The position numbers and the translations under genes are program-made. A DNA stretch of 40,250 nucleotides from an uncultured bacterium (GTDB lineage Bacteria > Bacteroidota > Bacteroidia > Chitinophagales > CAIODY01). The stretch lies in contig CAIODY010000008.1 in the NCBI GenBank assembly GCA_903857255.1, forward strand, positions 1 through 40,250. Reading direction: 5' to 3'. The notes below the pieces were generated by a model that saw only the letters and a program-made list of their open reading frames with translations, was not told the DNA's origin and searched no databases. Below, piece after piece: positions 15,414 to 25,234 of this stretch; position 1 is the stretch's first letter, and every line of letters starts with the position of its first letter.

Positions 15414-16505
15414 GTGAGAAAAATATACTGTGTTTTATTACTCCTGATTTTTGTTTCATTAAATCCGCTACAAGCCAAACCCAACAAGCATTTCAGGGTG
15501 ATTGGTTATTATTGCGGTTCATCAATTCCTGTTGATAGTTTTGAAATAGAAAAACTCACTCACATCATTTTTTCATTCGGGCATTTGAAGGGCAATCTGT
15601 TTCACATCAACAACAAAACCGATTCACTCACTATTCAACGAATGATAGCAATGAAAGGGCGAAATCCTGATTTAAAAGTAATGCTAACCATTGGTGGCTG
15701 GAGCGGTTGCCCAACTTGTTCGGATGTTTTTAATTCAAAAAAAGGAAGACAGGAATTTGCACAATCCGTAAAAACAAACTTACAATTTTTTAAAGCGGAT
15801 GGAATTGATTTGGATTGGGAATACCCTGCTATCAAAGGCTTTCCGGGTCATACTTTCAGAAAAGAAGACAAACATAATTTTACTTTATTGGTGCAAACAC
15901 TTCGTGAAGTGTTAGGTAAAAAATATGAAATCAGTTTTGCCGCAGGTGGATTTACTACTTACATTGATTCATCCATCGAATGGAATGAAGTGAAAAAATA
16001 CGTTAACTTCATCAATGTGATGAGTTATGATTTGGTGCATGGTTACAGCAAAATTACTGGTCATCACACACCGTTATTTTCTAATTCACAACAAATTGAA
16101 TCAACTGACCATGCTGTTAAAATGCTAATTCAGCAGGGCGTTGAACGAAATCAAATTGTAATTGGTTCAGCATTTTATGGGAGATATTTTCGAGTTGAAA
16201 ACATCAACAATAATGGATTATATCAAGCTGGATATTTTGTGAAATCGGTTAGCCATAAGTTTATTAATGACAGTATCGTAAATCCAATCAACGGCTTCGA
16301 ATTGCATTGGGATTCAACGGCACAAGCACCTTATGCGATTAACAGAAACAGAAAATTATTCTTCACTTACGAAAATGAAAAATCAGTTGCGTTAAAAACA
16401 AAGTATGCGTTGCATGAAAATCTGGGTGGCATTATGTTTTGGCAATTGTATGACGATAAATTACATCATGGGTTGTTGAATGAAATAAATAAACAACTAA
16501 AGTAA
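15414..16505 (+). CDS. secreted GH18 family chitinase
   Basis: A glycoside hydrolase of family 18, expected to cut chitin or related beta-1,4-GlcNAc polymers. The single catalytic domain keeps the strand-3 motif LTIGGWSG and the catalytic DGIDLDWEYP: Asp129, Asp132, Asp134 and the general acid Glu136. Later family landmarks are FINVMSYDLVHGY and the C-terminal GGIMFWQLYDD. I chose the GTG at 15414 because it opens a normal signal peptide (MRKIYCVLLLLIF, cleaved near LQA). An ATG at 15339 in the same frame would put 25 polar residues in front and overlap the previous gene by 17 bases. No chitin-binding or T9SS domain is present, so periplasmic or simple secretion is likely. Confidence 0.85.
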   Translation: MRKIYCVLLLLIFVSLNPLQAKPNKHFRVIGYYCGSSIPVDSFEIEKLTHIIFSFGHLKGNLFHINNKTDSLTIQRMIAMKGRNPDLKVMLTIGGWSGCPTCSDVFNSKKGRQEFAQSVKTNLQFFKADGIDLDWEYPAIKGFPGHTFRKEDKHNFTLLVQTLREVLGKKYEISFAAGGFTTYIDSSIEWNEVKKYVNFINVMSYDLVHGYSKITGHHTPLFSNSQQIESTDHAVKMLIQQGVERNQIVIGSAFYGRYFRVENINNNGLYQAGYFVKSVSHKFINDSIVNPINGFELHWDSTAQAPYAINRNRKLFFTYENEKSVALKTKYALHENLGGIMFWQLYDDKLHHGLLNEINKQLK

Positions 16506-16571
16506 TGAAATAACTATTCACCCTATTTTATTCAAAAAAAACAGAAGGACTATGTTTTTGTGCAATCAAAA

Positions 16572-18974
16572 TCAATTCCGAAGCGGCTTTCCAGTTGTTA
16601 AAATACTTTGCAATCGCTCCATTGATTTTTTAGTGGTAACTAAACTCAAAAATGCTTCCCGTTCCAAATCCAATAAATATTGTTCATTCACTAATGTTGC
16701 AGAAGTCAAATCGCCACCACACATTACGTAAGCTAATTTTTGAGCAATCAATAAATCATGTGCGCTAATATAGCCGCCTTCCATCATCGCATAAGCACCT
16801 GAATACATCGGGCCCAAAGCCGTTCTGCCCAACACTTTGATGTCTTCACGATGTTTGGGTTGCACATAACCTTGTTCCACCATTTTCAAAATTTCTGTTT
16901 TTGCTTCCGCAATTACACGATTTGAATTCATCACGATTTTATCATGTCCTTTTCTTAAAATGCCCAAGCCATAAGCTTCATGTGCACTTGTAGAAACCTT
17001 AGCCATGGCTATATCCATGAATCGTTTTTGAATAGTTGGCAATTGCACATCACCTTCAAAATACGAATCGCTTGCTCTCAAAGCAAACTCTTTTGAGCCA
17101 CCACCAGCAGGAATAATGCCTACGCCAACTTCCACCATACCGATATAAGTTTCGGCTGCTGCAATAGCCATATCACTGTGCATCGTAAATTCGCAAGCAC
17201 CTCCTAACGCAAGCCCATGCGGTGCTACAACCACTGGAATGGATGAATATCTAATTCGCATCGAAGTGTTTTGAAACATTCTGACAGCCATATCTAACTC
17301 ATCAAATTCTTGTTCCAAAGCCAACATAAACATCATTGCTACGTTCGCTCCTGCGCTAAAATTAGCACCATCATTTCCAATAATTAAACCTGCATAATTT
17401 TGCTCTGCTAATTCAATGGCTTTCATCACACCACTTAAAACTTCACCACCAACTGAATTCATTTTTGTAGTGAACTCCACGTTCAAAACCCCGTCACCGA
17501 TGTCTTTCACCAACACACCACTATTTTGCCAAACAATATTTTCTTTAAAATTTTCAAGAATAATAAATGAAGATGTGCCAGGAATTACTTCATATTTTTT
17601 AGTAGAAATGTTGTAGAATTTTCTTTCGCCATTTTCACTTTTATAAAATGATGTGCAACCATTTTGCAACATTTCATTCACCCAATTTGGAATGGTAAAA
17701 TTGAATGCAGCAAACATCGAAATAGTATTTTGCAAACCAATCGTATCCCATATTTCAAAAGTGCCTAAATCCCAGCCAAATCCAGCTTTCAAGGCATCAT
17801 CTACTTGATAAAGATGGTTAGCTATTTCAGGAATTCGGTTGGATGCGTAAGCAAATAATCCGAGATAACTTTCCCGATAAAAATCACCAGCTTTATCTTT
17901 TGCTGCAAACAAAATTTTGATTCTTTCTTTCAAATTATCTTGCTGTTTGGCATCCGCAATCGCTTTGAATTTTGGTTTTGAAGATGATTTGTATTCCAAC
18001 GTATTTGTATCCAAAACTAAAATTTCACTTTTGCCGCTTTCATTTTTTACTTTCTTGTAAAATCCTTGCCCAGTCTTATCTCCCAGCCATTTGTTTTCAT
18101 TCATTTTTGCCACATAAGCAGGAATTTCAAACAAATTTTTCTGTTCATCATTCGGGCAATTTTGTGATAAACCATTCGCCACTTTTATCAATGTATCCAA
18201 CCCAACTACATCACAAGTCCTAAAAGTTGCAGATTTTGGGCGACCACAAACTGTACCTGTGAGTGCATCAATTTCTTCTACATTTAATTGCAATTTCTGC
18301 ATCAAATGAAAAGTCTGCATAATGCCGTAAACCCCGATTCTATTGGCGATAAACGCTGGCGTATCTTTACAATGCACAGTAGTTTTTCCTAAATACAAAT
18401 CGCCATAATGCATTAAAAAATCAACAACTTCTTGTTTCGTTTTAGGCGTTGGAATGATTTCCAATAATTTCAAATAACGTGGCGGATTGAAGAAGTGCGT
18501 TCCACAAAAATGTTGTTGAAAATCTTCGCTTCTTCCATCCAACATTAAATGAATGGGAATGCCCGAAGTATTAGAACTGATAATAGTTCCAGCCTTTCTA
18601 TATTTTTCAACTTCGGTAAAAATTATTTTTTTGATGTCTAAATTTTCAACCACTGCTTCAATAATCCAATCGGCATTGCTGATAGATTTCATATCATCCG
18701 AAAAATTTCCAGTGGTTATTCTGTTCGCAAAATCTTTTTGATACAATGAAGCAGGATTGGCTTTGAACGTGGCTTGCAAAGCATCATTCACAATTCTGTT
18801 CTTCACATTTTTATTGTCCAATGCTAAGCCTTTTGCTTTTTCAACTTCGTTTAATTCCTTTGGTGCAATGTCCAACAACAACACTTCTAACCCAATGTTG
18901 GCAAAGTGGCAAGCAATGCGGCTTCCCATCACTCCACTTCCTAAAACAGCAACTTTTTTTATTGTGCGATTCAT
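16572..18974 (-). CDS. 3-hydroxyacyl-CoA dehydrogenase / enoyl-CoA hydratase fusion (FadN type)
   Basis: A bifunctional beta-oxidation enzyme of 800 residues. The N-terminal dehydrogenase has the NAD-binding GSGVMGSRIACHF (12-24), the catalytic His160 in FCGTHFFNPP and its partner Glu172. The middle part (about 180-480) holds the remaining dehydrogenase helices. The C-terminal hydratase (about 490-720) has the oxyanion-hole FSAGANV (539-545) and two acids spaced as in crotonase, Glu595 (GGACE) and Glu615 (MVEVG). This domain order, dehydrogenase first, is that of Bacillus FadN and the reverse of E. coli FadB. A thiolase gene would be expected as partner, but none is in the window. The divergent gene upstream encodes a membrane glycosyltransferase, which looks unrelated. 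Confidence 0.9.
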   Translation of the reverse strand: MNRTIKKVAVLGSGVMGSRIACHFANIGLEVLLLDIAPKELNEVEKAKGLALDNKNVKNRIVNDALQATFKANPASLYQKDFANRITTGNFSDDMKSISNADWIIEAVVENLDIKKIIFTEVEKYRKAGTIISSNTSGIPIHLMLDGRSEDFQQHFCGTHFFNPPRYLKLLEIIPTPKTKQEVVDFLMHYGDLYLGKTTVHCKDTPAFIANRIGVYGIMQTFHLMQKLQLNVEEIDALTGTVCGRPKSATFRTCDVVGLDTLIKVANGLSQNCPNDEQKNLFEIPAYVAKMNENKWLGDKTGQGFYKKVKNESGKSEILVLDTNTLEYKSSSKPKFKAIADAKQQDNLKERIKILFAAKDKAGDFYRESYLGLFAYASNRIPEIANHLYQVDDALKAGFGWDLGTFEIWDTIGLQNTISMFAAFNFTIPNWVNEMLQNGCTSFYKSENGERKFYNISTKKYEVIPGTSSFIILENFKENIVWQNSGVLVKDIGDGVLNVEFTTKMNSVGGEVLSGVMKAIELAEQNYAGLIIGNDGANFSAGANVAMMFMLALEQEFDELDMAVRMFQNTSMRIRYSSIPVVVAPHGLALGGACEFTMHSDMAIAAAETYIGMVEVGVGIIPAGGGSKEFALRASDSYFEGDVQLPTIQKRFMDIAMAKVSTSAHEAYGLGILRKGHDKIVMNSNRVIAEAKTEILKMVEQGYVQPKHREDIKVLGRTALGPMYSGAYAMMEGGYISAHDLLIAQKLAYVMCGGDLTSATLVNEQYLLDLEREAFLSLVTTKKSMERLQSILTTGKPLRN

Positions 18975-19087
18975 CTTTTGAAAAATTTGAAGTGAAAATA
19001 TTTCAAATCATTTTACCAATACCTGATTTGAGAAAATGATTATAAACAATGAAATTGAAATTGAACAATTATTTAAAATCCAACACC

Positions 19088-19095
19088 TATTTTTG
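19088..19095 (+). promoter_or_regulatory. -7 element just upstream of the GT39-like gene
   Basis: TATTTTTG fits TAnnTTTG exactly and ends 5 bases before the ATG at 19101. The best -33 candidate, TTG at 19061-19063, is 24 bases upstream, slightly far. If used, the transcript would be nearly leaderless. Confidence 0.35.
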
Positions 19096-19100
19096 TTGAA

Positions 19101-20567
19101 ATGAACATTCTAAAAAATAGGAATTGGATTGAATATGGGATTCCACTTTTATTGATAATATTAAATGCAGTTTTAAAATTTGCTTTTGTCAATTCCAATT
19201 CCATAGCCAACGATGAGCCTTTTTCCATCTATCATGCTCAGTTAGATGTGCCTTCAATAATTCAACAATTAACACAAGGCAACAATCCGCCGTTGTTTGA
19301 AATCATGCTTCATTTTTGGATTAAACTTTTTGGAATTGGTGTTTTTTCGGTTAGATTTTTACCTTGTTGTTTTAGCATTGTAACAGTAGTTATTCTTTAC
19401 AAAATTGGCTCAAAATTTTTCAATAAGAATATTGCTATCATTGCTTGCTTATTATTCACTTTTTCCAATGTAAACCTTTATCATGCGCATGAAACAAGAG
19501 TTTACAGTTGGTTAGTTTTATGTACCTGCATTTCGTTTTATCTCTTTTTAAGTCTGCTGCGAAAATCTGATTCAAAAAAATATTTCATTCTACTTTTTAG
19601 TATTAACACCATCATTATTTATAGTCATTACATAGGTTTTGCTATATTGATTTCGCAATGGTTTTGTGTGTTGTTGAATTCACAAATTAGAAAAACAATT
19701 TTGAAAAAATATTTTCTCAATTCAATAATAGTGTTACTGCTTTATTTGCCATTACTTTCAGTTTTTTTTCTTCGATTTTTTTACTCTACTAAAGATGGCA
19801 CATGGATAGCACCGTCAACATTTACAGATGTTTACAATATGCTCTGGAGTTTTTCAAATGCCCCTGTTACAACTGTTTTGTTTATTTCGATATTATTATT
19901 GAGTATAGTTAAATTTTATTTTAACGAAGAAAAAATATCTTCAACAACTTTCGTTATAATGGTTTGGTTTTTATTGCCATTTATCGGAATGTTTTTCGCT
20001 TCATTAAAATATTTTCCAAAAAATATTCCTGTTTTTAATGAGCGATACGTTTTCTTCACTTCAATTGCTTATTATATTATCACAGCACTTGCTATAAATT
20101 ATTTGTTAGAAAAAATAAAATGGAATCGGTTTTTAATTTTTATTCCTGTTTTATTTATGCTATTTTCTTTCGAAATAAAACTTAGTAACAAACGAAATAC
20201 TGAACAAGCAATATCAAGAGTGAAGGCATTGAAATCAGCCAACAGCATAGTTTATATCTGTGCTGATTGGTTTGATATGAATTTTGTATATTACTACAAT
20301 GAGACTTATTTCAGTGATATTAACAATCAGGAAATTAAAAAAAACTTCCTTAGAGATTTATCAAATGAAGGTATCTATCCAATTCAAAACGCAACCCAAA
20401 TAGATACTTTACTTTGCAATAAAGCCGATAAAATTATTTATTTGGATGCTGCTGCTGATTTTGCATACCCTGGAAATAATATTCTCAAAATGCTATCAAA
20501 TAAGTATAAAAAAACTGATGAACAATTTTATCCAGCCATTTACAAAGTGTTTGTTTTTCAAAAATAA
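19101..20567 (+). CDS. GT39/PMT-like membrane glycosyltransferase
   Basis: A 488-residue polytopic inner-membrane protein with about 10-11 hydrophobic segments and a C-terminal soluble part of about 120 residues. After the first membrane segment the exported loop carries ANDEPFSIYHAQ (Asp38, Glu39), the acidic pair of PMT/ArnT-type enzymes, and QGNNPPLFEIMLHFWIKLFG, a loop typical of the PMT_2 family. Such enzymes transfer sugars from polyprenyl-phosphate donors to lipid A, protein or glycan acceptors on the periplasmic side. The acceptor here is unknown. thrS follows after 60 bases on the same strand, and FadN-type beta-oxidation diverges upstream. Confidence is good for the fold, low for the substrate. 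Confidence 0.75.
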   Translation: MNILKNRNWIEYGIPLLLIILNAVLKFAFVNSNSIANDEPFSIYHAQLDVPSIIQQLTQGNNPPLFEIMLHFWIKLFGIGVFSVRFLPCCFSIVTVVILYKIGSKFFNKNIAIIACLLFTFSNVNLYHAHETRVYSWLVLCTCISFYLFLSLLRKSDSKKYFILLFSINTIIIYSHYIGFAILISQWFCVLLNSQIRKTILKKYFLNSIIVLLLYLPLLSVFFLRFFYSTKDGTWIAPSTFTDVYNMLWSFSNAPVTTVLFISILLLSIVKFYFNEEKISSTTFVIMVWFLLPFIGMFFASLKYFPKNIPVFNERYVFFTSIAYYIITALAINYLLEKIKWNRFLIFIPVLFMLFSFEIKLSNKRNTEQAISRVKALKSANSIVYICADWFDMNFVYYYNETYFSDINNQEIKKNFLRDLSNEGIYPIQNATQIDTLLCNKADKIIYLDAAADFAYPGNNILKMLSNKYKKTDEQFYPAIYKVFVFQK

Positions 20568-20627
20568 TCTTCCTCAAAATTCCTCTTCATTCCTTATTTT
20601 CGCCATTCAAAATTTTATAGTATAAAG

Positions 20628-22574
20628 ATGAAAATAACTTTTCCTGATGGAAATATTCGTGAGTATGAAAGCGGTACTTCGGCAATGGATATTGCTAAAA
20701 GTATTTCGCCAAAATTGGCTGAACAAGTGATTGTGGCTAAAGTGAACGGCAATGTGCAAGATGCTTTGCGCCCAATAAATAATGATTCAACATTGCAATT
20801 ATTGAAATGGAAAAACAATGATGATACCTTGGATAAAGATGCGAAATCAACGTTCTGGCATTCCTCGGCACACTTGATGGCAGAAGCGATTGAGGCATAT
20901 TTCCCTGGAACAAAATTTGGTATTGGACCAGCCATCGACCATGGTTATTATTACGATATTGATTTGGGCGATAAAAAATTGACCGAAGAAGATTTGGAAA
21001 AACTGGAAAAGAAAATGTTGGAATTGGCAGCGCAAAAAAATAATTATTTGCGAAAAGAAATTTCAAAAGCAGATGCTGTAAAATATTTCACCGAAAAAAA
21101 TGACCCTTATAAATTGGAGTTGTTGCAAGATTTGAATGATGGTGAAATTACATTTTACAAACAAGGAAATTTCACCGATTTATGTCGTGGACCACATATT
21201 CCAAACACAGGTTTTATAAAAGCTGCTAAGCTTACAACCATTGCTGGTGCTTATTGGAGAGGCAATGAAAAAAATAAACAGCTCACAAGAATTTACGGCA
21301 TCACATTCCCGACTCAAAAAGAATTGGATGAATATTTAGCGTTGGTGGAAGAAGCAAAAAAACGCGACCACAGAAAAATTGCTAAAGAAATGAGCATCTA
21401 CACGATGGATGATGATGTAGGCGCAGGCTTGGTTTTGTGGATGCCCAACGGCACTGTGATTATTGAAGAGTTGGAAAAATTGGCGAAAGAAACCGAAGAG
21501 GCTGCAGGCTACAAACGAGTGGTAACGCCACATATCGCCAAAGAGAGTATGTATTTAAAAAGCGGACATTTACCTTATTATGCCGAAAGTATGTTTCCGC
21601 CAATGGAATTGGATGGGGAGAAATATTATTTGAAAGCGATGAATTGTCCGCATCATCATAAAATTTTTGCAGCCGAACCAAAGAGCTACAGAGACCTACC
21701 ATTAAGGCTGGCAGAGTATGGCACTTGCTATCGCTATGAGCAAAGCGGTGAATTATTTGGATTGATGAGAGTGCGTTGTTTGCACATGAATGATGCACAT
21801 ATTTATTGTACTCGTGAGCAATTTGAGCAAGAATTTAAAGCCGTGAATGAGATGTATTTAAAGTATTTCAAGATTTTTGGCATTGATAAATATGTGATGC
21901 GATTCAGCAAACATGAGCCTTCAAAGCTTGGTCAGAAATATATTAACGAACCTGAATTGTGGAAACAAACTGAAGATATGGTTCGTGATGTTTTAATAAA
22001 ATCAGGAACACCATTTATCGAAGTGGCTGACGAAGGCGCATTCTACGGACCAAAAATCGATGTGCAAATTTGGAGTACAATTGGTCGTGAATTTACTTTA
22101 GCAACCAATCAAGTTGATTTTGCACAAGGCAAAAGATTCAATTTAGAATTTGCTACGAATGATAATTCAACTGATGTTCCACTCATCATACATCGTGCGC
22201 CGTTGGGCACTCACGAGCGATTTATCGGATTTTTGATTGAACATTATGCAGGCAATTTTCCAACTTGGTTAGCACCTAATCAATGTTCTATTTTGCCTAT
22301 CAGCGATAAATTTATTGATTACGCAAAAGAAGTAGAATCGAAATTAAAACAGCATAAAATTCGTTGCACTGTTGATGACCGCAGCGAAAAAATTGGTAAA
22401 AAAATCAGAGATGCAGAAATCAATCGCACACCTTATATGTTGGTGATTGGCGAAAAAGAAATTGCTGCAAATGCAGTAGCAGTGCGTAAAAAAGGCAAAG
22501 GCGATTTGGGAATTATTGCTGTGGATGAATTGGTGAAGCAGATTAGAAAAGAGATTGAGGAACGAATGGGATAA
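20628..22574 (+). CDS. thrS: threonine--tRNA ligase
   Basis: Class II synthetase that charges tRNA-Thr. The full 648-residue domain order is visible. An N-terminal TGS domain covers about 1-62. The editing domain has HSSAH (His78, His82) and the later CRGPHI region. The catalytic core has zinc ligands Cys340 (MNCPHH), His391 (MNDAH) and His522 (IHRAPLG), the motif-2 RYEQSGELFGLMRVR, and motif 3 near GTHERF. The anticodon-binding domain covers about 545-648. The length is normal. The FAH-family gene starts 22 bases after the stop and is probably cotranscribed. I looked for a T-box or leader structure in the short upstream gap and saw none. Confidence 0.96.
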   Translation: MKITFPDGNIREYESGTSAMDIAKSISPKLAEQVIVAKVNGNVQDALRPINNDSTLQLLKWKNNDDTLDKDAKSTFWHSSAHLMAEAIEAYFPGTKFGIGPAIDHGYYYDIDLGDKKLTEEDLEKLEKKMLELAAQKNNYLRKEISKADAVKYFTEKNDPYKLELLQDLNDGEITFYKQGNFTDLCRGPHIPNTGFIKAAKLTTIAGAYWRGNEKNKQLTRIYGITFPTQKELDEYLALVEEAKKRDHRKIAKEMSIYTMDDDVGAGLVLWMPNGTVIIEELEKLAKETEEAAGYKRVVTPHIAKESMYLKSGHLPYYAESMFPPMELDGEKYYLKAMNCPHHHKIFAAEPKSYRDLPLRLAEYGTCYRYEQSGELFGLMRVRCLHMNDAHIYCTREQFEQEFKAVNEMYLKYFKIFGIDKYVMRFSKHEPSKLGQKYINEPELWKQTEDMVRDVLIKSGTPFIEVADEGAFYGPKIDVQIWSTIGREFTLATNQVDFAQGKRFNLEFATNDNSTDVPLIIHRAPLGTHERFIGFLIEHYAGNFPTWLAPNQCSILPISDKFIDYAKEVESKLKQHKIRCTVDDRSEKIGKKIRDAEINRTPYMLVIGEKEIAANAVAVRKKGKGDLGIIAVDELVKQIRKEIEERMG

Positions 22575-22596
22575 TTTAAAACTTAAAAACAACAAC

Positions 22597-23610
22597 ATGA
22601 AATTAGTTTCGTATTTTAATAATGAAGAAGACCGCTTAGGTTTTTTAATAGAAGACAAAGTGTATGATTTGGGAAATTTAGACCCATCATTACCCACCAA
22701 CATGGAGTTCTTTTTGCATGCTTGGGATGAGATGTATGGTTTGGCTAATCATTACTATGAAGAGTTGAAAGCAGACAATTTGCCTCGAGCAAAATTTCAA
22801 TTATTGAGTGATTTGCAATTGTTAGCACCAGTGCCAAAACCTACCAGTTGCCGCGATGGTTATGCTTTTCGTCAGCATGTAGCAGCCGCTCGAAGAAACC
22901 GTAAAGTTCCAATGATTGAAGAGTTTGACCAATACCCGATTTTTTATTTTACCAATCATAATGCCATTCAAGGACCGGGTGAAATTTTGTGTATGCCCGA
23001 CCATTTTCAAAAGTTAGATTTTGAATTGGAAGTGGCTGTGGTGTTGTGTGGCAAAGCCCGAAACATCACTGCTGCCGAAGCTGACCATTACATTGGCGGC
23101 TACATGATAATGAATGACATGAGTGCAAGAACTTTGCAAATGGAAGAAATGCTTCTCAATTTAGGACCTGCTAAGGGCAAGGATTTCAGCACAGTTATCG
23201 GACCAATATTAGTAACGCCTGATGAATTAGAGGCCTTTAAAGTGCCAGCCAAAGAAGGACACACCGGCAACAATTATGATTTGAAAATGCGTTGTTGGGT
23301 GAATGGAAAATTAGTAAGCGAAGGCAACATGAAAGATATGGATTGGACATTTGCCGAAATTATCGAACGCTGTGCTTATGGCGCAGATATTTTGCCTGGA
23401 GATGTGATTGGCAGCGGCACTGTGGGAACTGGATGTTTTTTAGAATTGAATGGAACAGGAAAATTAAACGACCCAAATTATCCTGAACAATGGCTGCAAG
23501 CTGGCGATGAAGTGGTGATGGAAATTGATGGTTTGGGAAAATTAGTAAACACTATTGTGAAAGAAGATTCAGAATTCTCGATTTTGAAATTGAAGAAAAA
23601 TGTTGGGTAA
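22597..23610 (+). CDS. fumarylacetoacetate hydrolase family protein
   Basis: A metal-dependent C-C bond hydrolase of the FAH superfamily with 337 residues. Probable metal ligands follow the family spacing: Asp87 (CRDGYAF), Glu143 and Glu145 (DFELEVAVV) and Asp174 (MNDMSAR). GYAFRQHV, FYFTNHNAIQGPGE and GSGTVGTGCFLE are typical of the branch related to true fumarylacetoacetase (tyrosine breakdown) rather than the short YisK-like members. The reaction could be fumarylacetoacetate to fumarate plus acetoacetate, but substrates vary widely in this family. I chose the ATG at 22597, since the upstream in-frame ATG at 22555 lies inside thrS and adds 14 polar residues. It sits in a likely thrS operon. 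Confidence 0.83.
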   Translation: MKLVSYFNNEEDRLGFLIEDKVYDLGNLDPSLPTNMEFFLHAWDEMYGLANHYYEELKADNLPRAKFQLLSDLQLLAPVPKPTSCRDGYAFRQHVAAARRNRKVPMIEEFDQYPIFYFTNHNAIQGPGEILCMPDHFQKLDFELEVAVVLCGKARNITAAEADHYIGGYMIMNDMSARTLQMEEMLLNLGPAKGKDFSTVIGPILVTPDELEAFKVPAKEGHTGNNYDLKMRCWVNGKLVSEGNMKDMDWTFAEIIERCAYGADILPGDVIGSGTVGTGCFLELNGTGKLNDPNYPEQWLQAGDEVVMEIDGLGKLVNTIVKEDSEFSILKLKKNVG

Positions 23611-23666
23611 ATAAGTTCATTAACATTTTACAAAAACAAATTTCACTCTACAATCGTAAACATAAA

Positions 23667-24632
23667 ATGCGTAAAATTATTCTGCTTGTGATGCTGATGG
23701 TTGTTGCAGGGAAATCATTTTCCCAAACAACATCGCCTCCAACTTTTCATCCTGAAAATTTGAAAAAATTGCAAATGCAGGAAGATTCATTGCGCCAATA
23801 TTCTGATTCAATGACCTTCGGCGATGATGATGGATTGCGTAGCGAAGCTTGTTTTAAGTTTATCAAAAAATTAGTCAGAGCACTTAAAACACCACAATCA
23901 TTTTACTATCATTTTGATAGTTTGAAAACTATCAGTATGGTTTATTCGCCTGATAATAAATTCAGAATTATCACTTGGGGTTTATTACGACATAATGGTA
24001 CATACCGCTACTATGGCGCAATTCAGATGAATACATATAAGCTTGATTTGTTTCCATTGTTTGATTATTCACCATTAATCAGAAATGTGGAAGATACGGT
24101 TTGCACAAAAGATAGTTGGTTTGGTTGCATGTATTATAACATCGTTCCAAAAATTGTTGGCACAAAAACTTACTACACTTTGTTTGGATGGAAAGCTCAA
24201 AACCCACGAGTAGTGAAGAAAGTGATGGATATTTTATATTTTGATAAAACTAAAAAACCAGTTTTTGGCGCACCATTAATTTATTACACTGCATCAACAA
24301 AACCAAAAACGATGAATCGGTTTATCATCGAATTTAATAAATCAGCCACCGTTTCGATGAATTATAATGATGAAATGCAAATGGTTGTTTTCGACCATTT
24401 AGTTACAAAAAGCGAAGCAGATGGCAAGCCTGAAAAATCGTTGAAACCAAAAAGCTATGAATATTTTCCTGATGGAACTTACGAAGCATTTGAATGGAAA
24501 AATGATAGATGGGAATATGTTGAATCGTTGAAAAATATACAATACAAAGCAGCTCCAACGCCTGTTCCGTTTTTTGATAACAAAAAATCAGGGGGCTATA
24601 TGAAAACAAAATCAGTTCAAATCCCAAAATAA
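23667..24632 (+). CDS. exported hypothetical protein
   Basis: A 321-residue protein with a Sec signal peptide (residues 1-20, cleaved after SFSQ). The mature part starts with a charged helix (FHPENLKKLQMQEDSLRQYSDSM) and then a beta-rich body with many aromatic residues (SMVYSPDNKFRIITWGLL, RYYGAIQMN, YYNIVPKIVGTKTYYTLFGW). It resembles a family often seen in Bacteroidota and annotated only as hypothetical; I do not know its function. There is no T9SS sorting domain and no lipobox, so it is probably periplasmic. The phosphoglycosyl transferase gene begins 7 bases after the stop, so the two are probably cotranscribed. Confidence 0.6.
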   Translation: MRKIILLVMLMVVAGKSFSQTTSPPTFHPENLKKLQMQEDSLRQYSDSMTFGDDDGLRSEACFKFIKKLVRALKTPQSFYYHFDSLKTISMVYSPDNKFRIITWGLLRHNGTYRYYGAIQMNTYKLDLFPLFDYSPLIRNVEDTVCTKDSWFGCMYYNIVPKIVGTKTYYTLFGWKAQNPRVVKKVMDILYFDKTKKPVFGAPLIYYTASTKPKTMNRFIIEFNKSATVSMNYNDEMQMVVFDHLVTKSEADGKPEKSLKPKSYEYFPDGTYEAFEWKNDRWEYVESLKNIQYKAAPTPVPFFDNKKSGGYMKTKSVQIPK

Positions 24633-24639
24633 ATTTTTC

Positions 24640-25230
24640 ATGTTGAAGCGAATTTTTGATTTTGTTTTGGCATTCATTGGCTTACTTATTTTATTGCCAT
24701 TTTTTATTGTTATTGCCATTTGTATTAAGCTTTCATCAAAAGGTTCTGTATTTTATTTTCAACAACGAACTGGTAAAAATGAAATTCCATTTCTTTTATT
24801 CAAATTCAGAACTATGGTTATTGATGCCGATAAAAAAGGTTTGCTCACAGTTGGCATGACTGATAATAGAATTACAAAAGTGGGTTATTCTTTACGAAAA
24901 TATAAAATGGATGAATTGCCGCAATTGCTAAATGTATTGAACGGTACGATGAGTTTAGTTGGTCCTCGACCTGAAGTTGAAAAATATACAAAGCTCTACA
25001 ATGCTGAACAGAAAAGGGTTTTGAGTGTGAAGCCTGGCATAACAGATTTTGCCAGCATTAAATACCGAAATGAAAATGAAATTTTAGCTAATTTTGAAAA
25101 TCCAGAAAAAGGCTACATTGAACAAGTGATGCCAGATAAATTAAAATTGAATTTGGAATATATTTCCAACCGAAATATTTGGATGGATATAAAAATAATT
25201 TTCGCAACGCTTTTTAAAATAGCTATTTAA
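24640..25230 (+). CDS. initiating phosphoglycosyl (sugar) transferase
   Basis: A monotopic phosphoglycosyl transferase of 196 residues that transfers a sugar-1-phosphate from a UDP-sugar to polyprenyl phosphate, starting a glycan or capsule repeat unit. It has one N-terminal membrane-embedded helix (about 8-30), then [19 protein letters not shown], the catalytic Asp91-Glu92 pair in [12 protein letters not shown], and [11 protein letters not shown]. The length matches the short PglC-type enzymes, without the extra membrane domain of WbaP. The sugar-modifying dehydratase gene follows 4 bases later, so its product is a likely source of the donor. By analogy with PglF-PglC the donor could be a UDP-diNAcBac-like or UDP-deoxyamino sugar; that is inference. 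Confidence 0.87.
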   Translation: MLKRIFDFVLAFIGLLILLPFFIVIAICIKLSSKGSVFYFQQRTGKNEIPFLLFKFRTMVIDADKKGLLTVGMTDNRITKVGYSLRKYKMDELPQLLNVLNGTMSLVGPRPEVEKYTKLYNAEQKRVLSVKPGITDFASIKYRNENEILANFENPEKGYIEQVMPDKLKLNLEYISNRNIWMDIKIIFATLFKIAI

Positions 25231-25234
25231 ACCA

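Noticed and set aside
20568-20627. Possible T-box or leader regulation upstream of thrS
   Set aside because: The gap is only 60 bases and shows no T-box sequence, antiterminator or hairpin.
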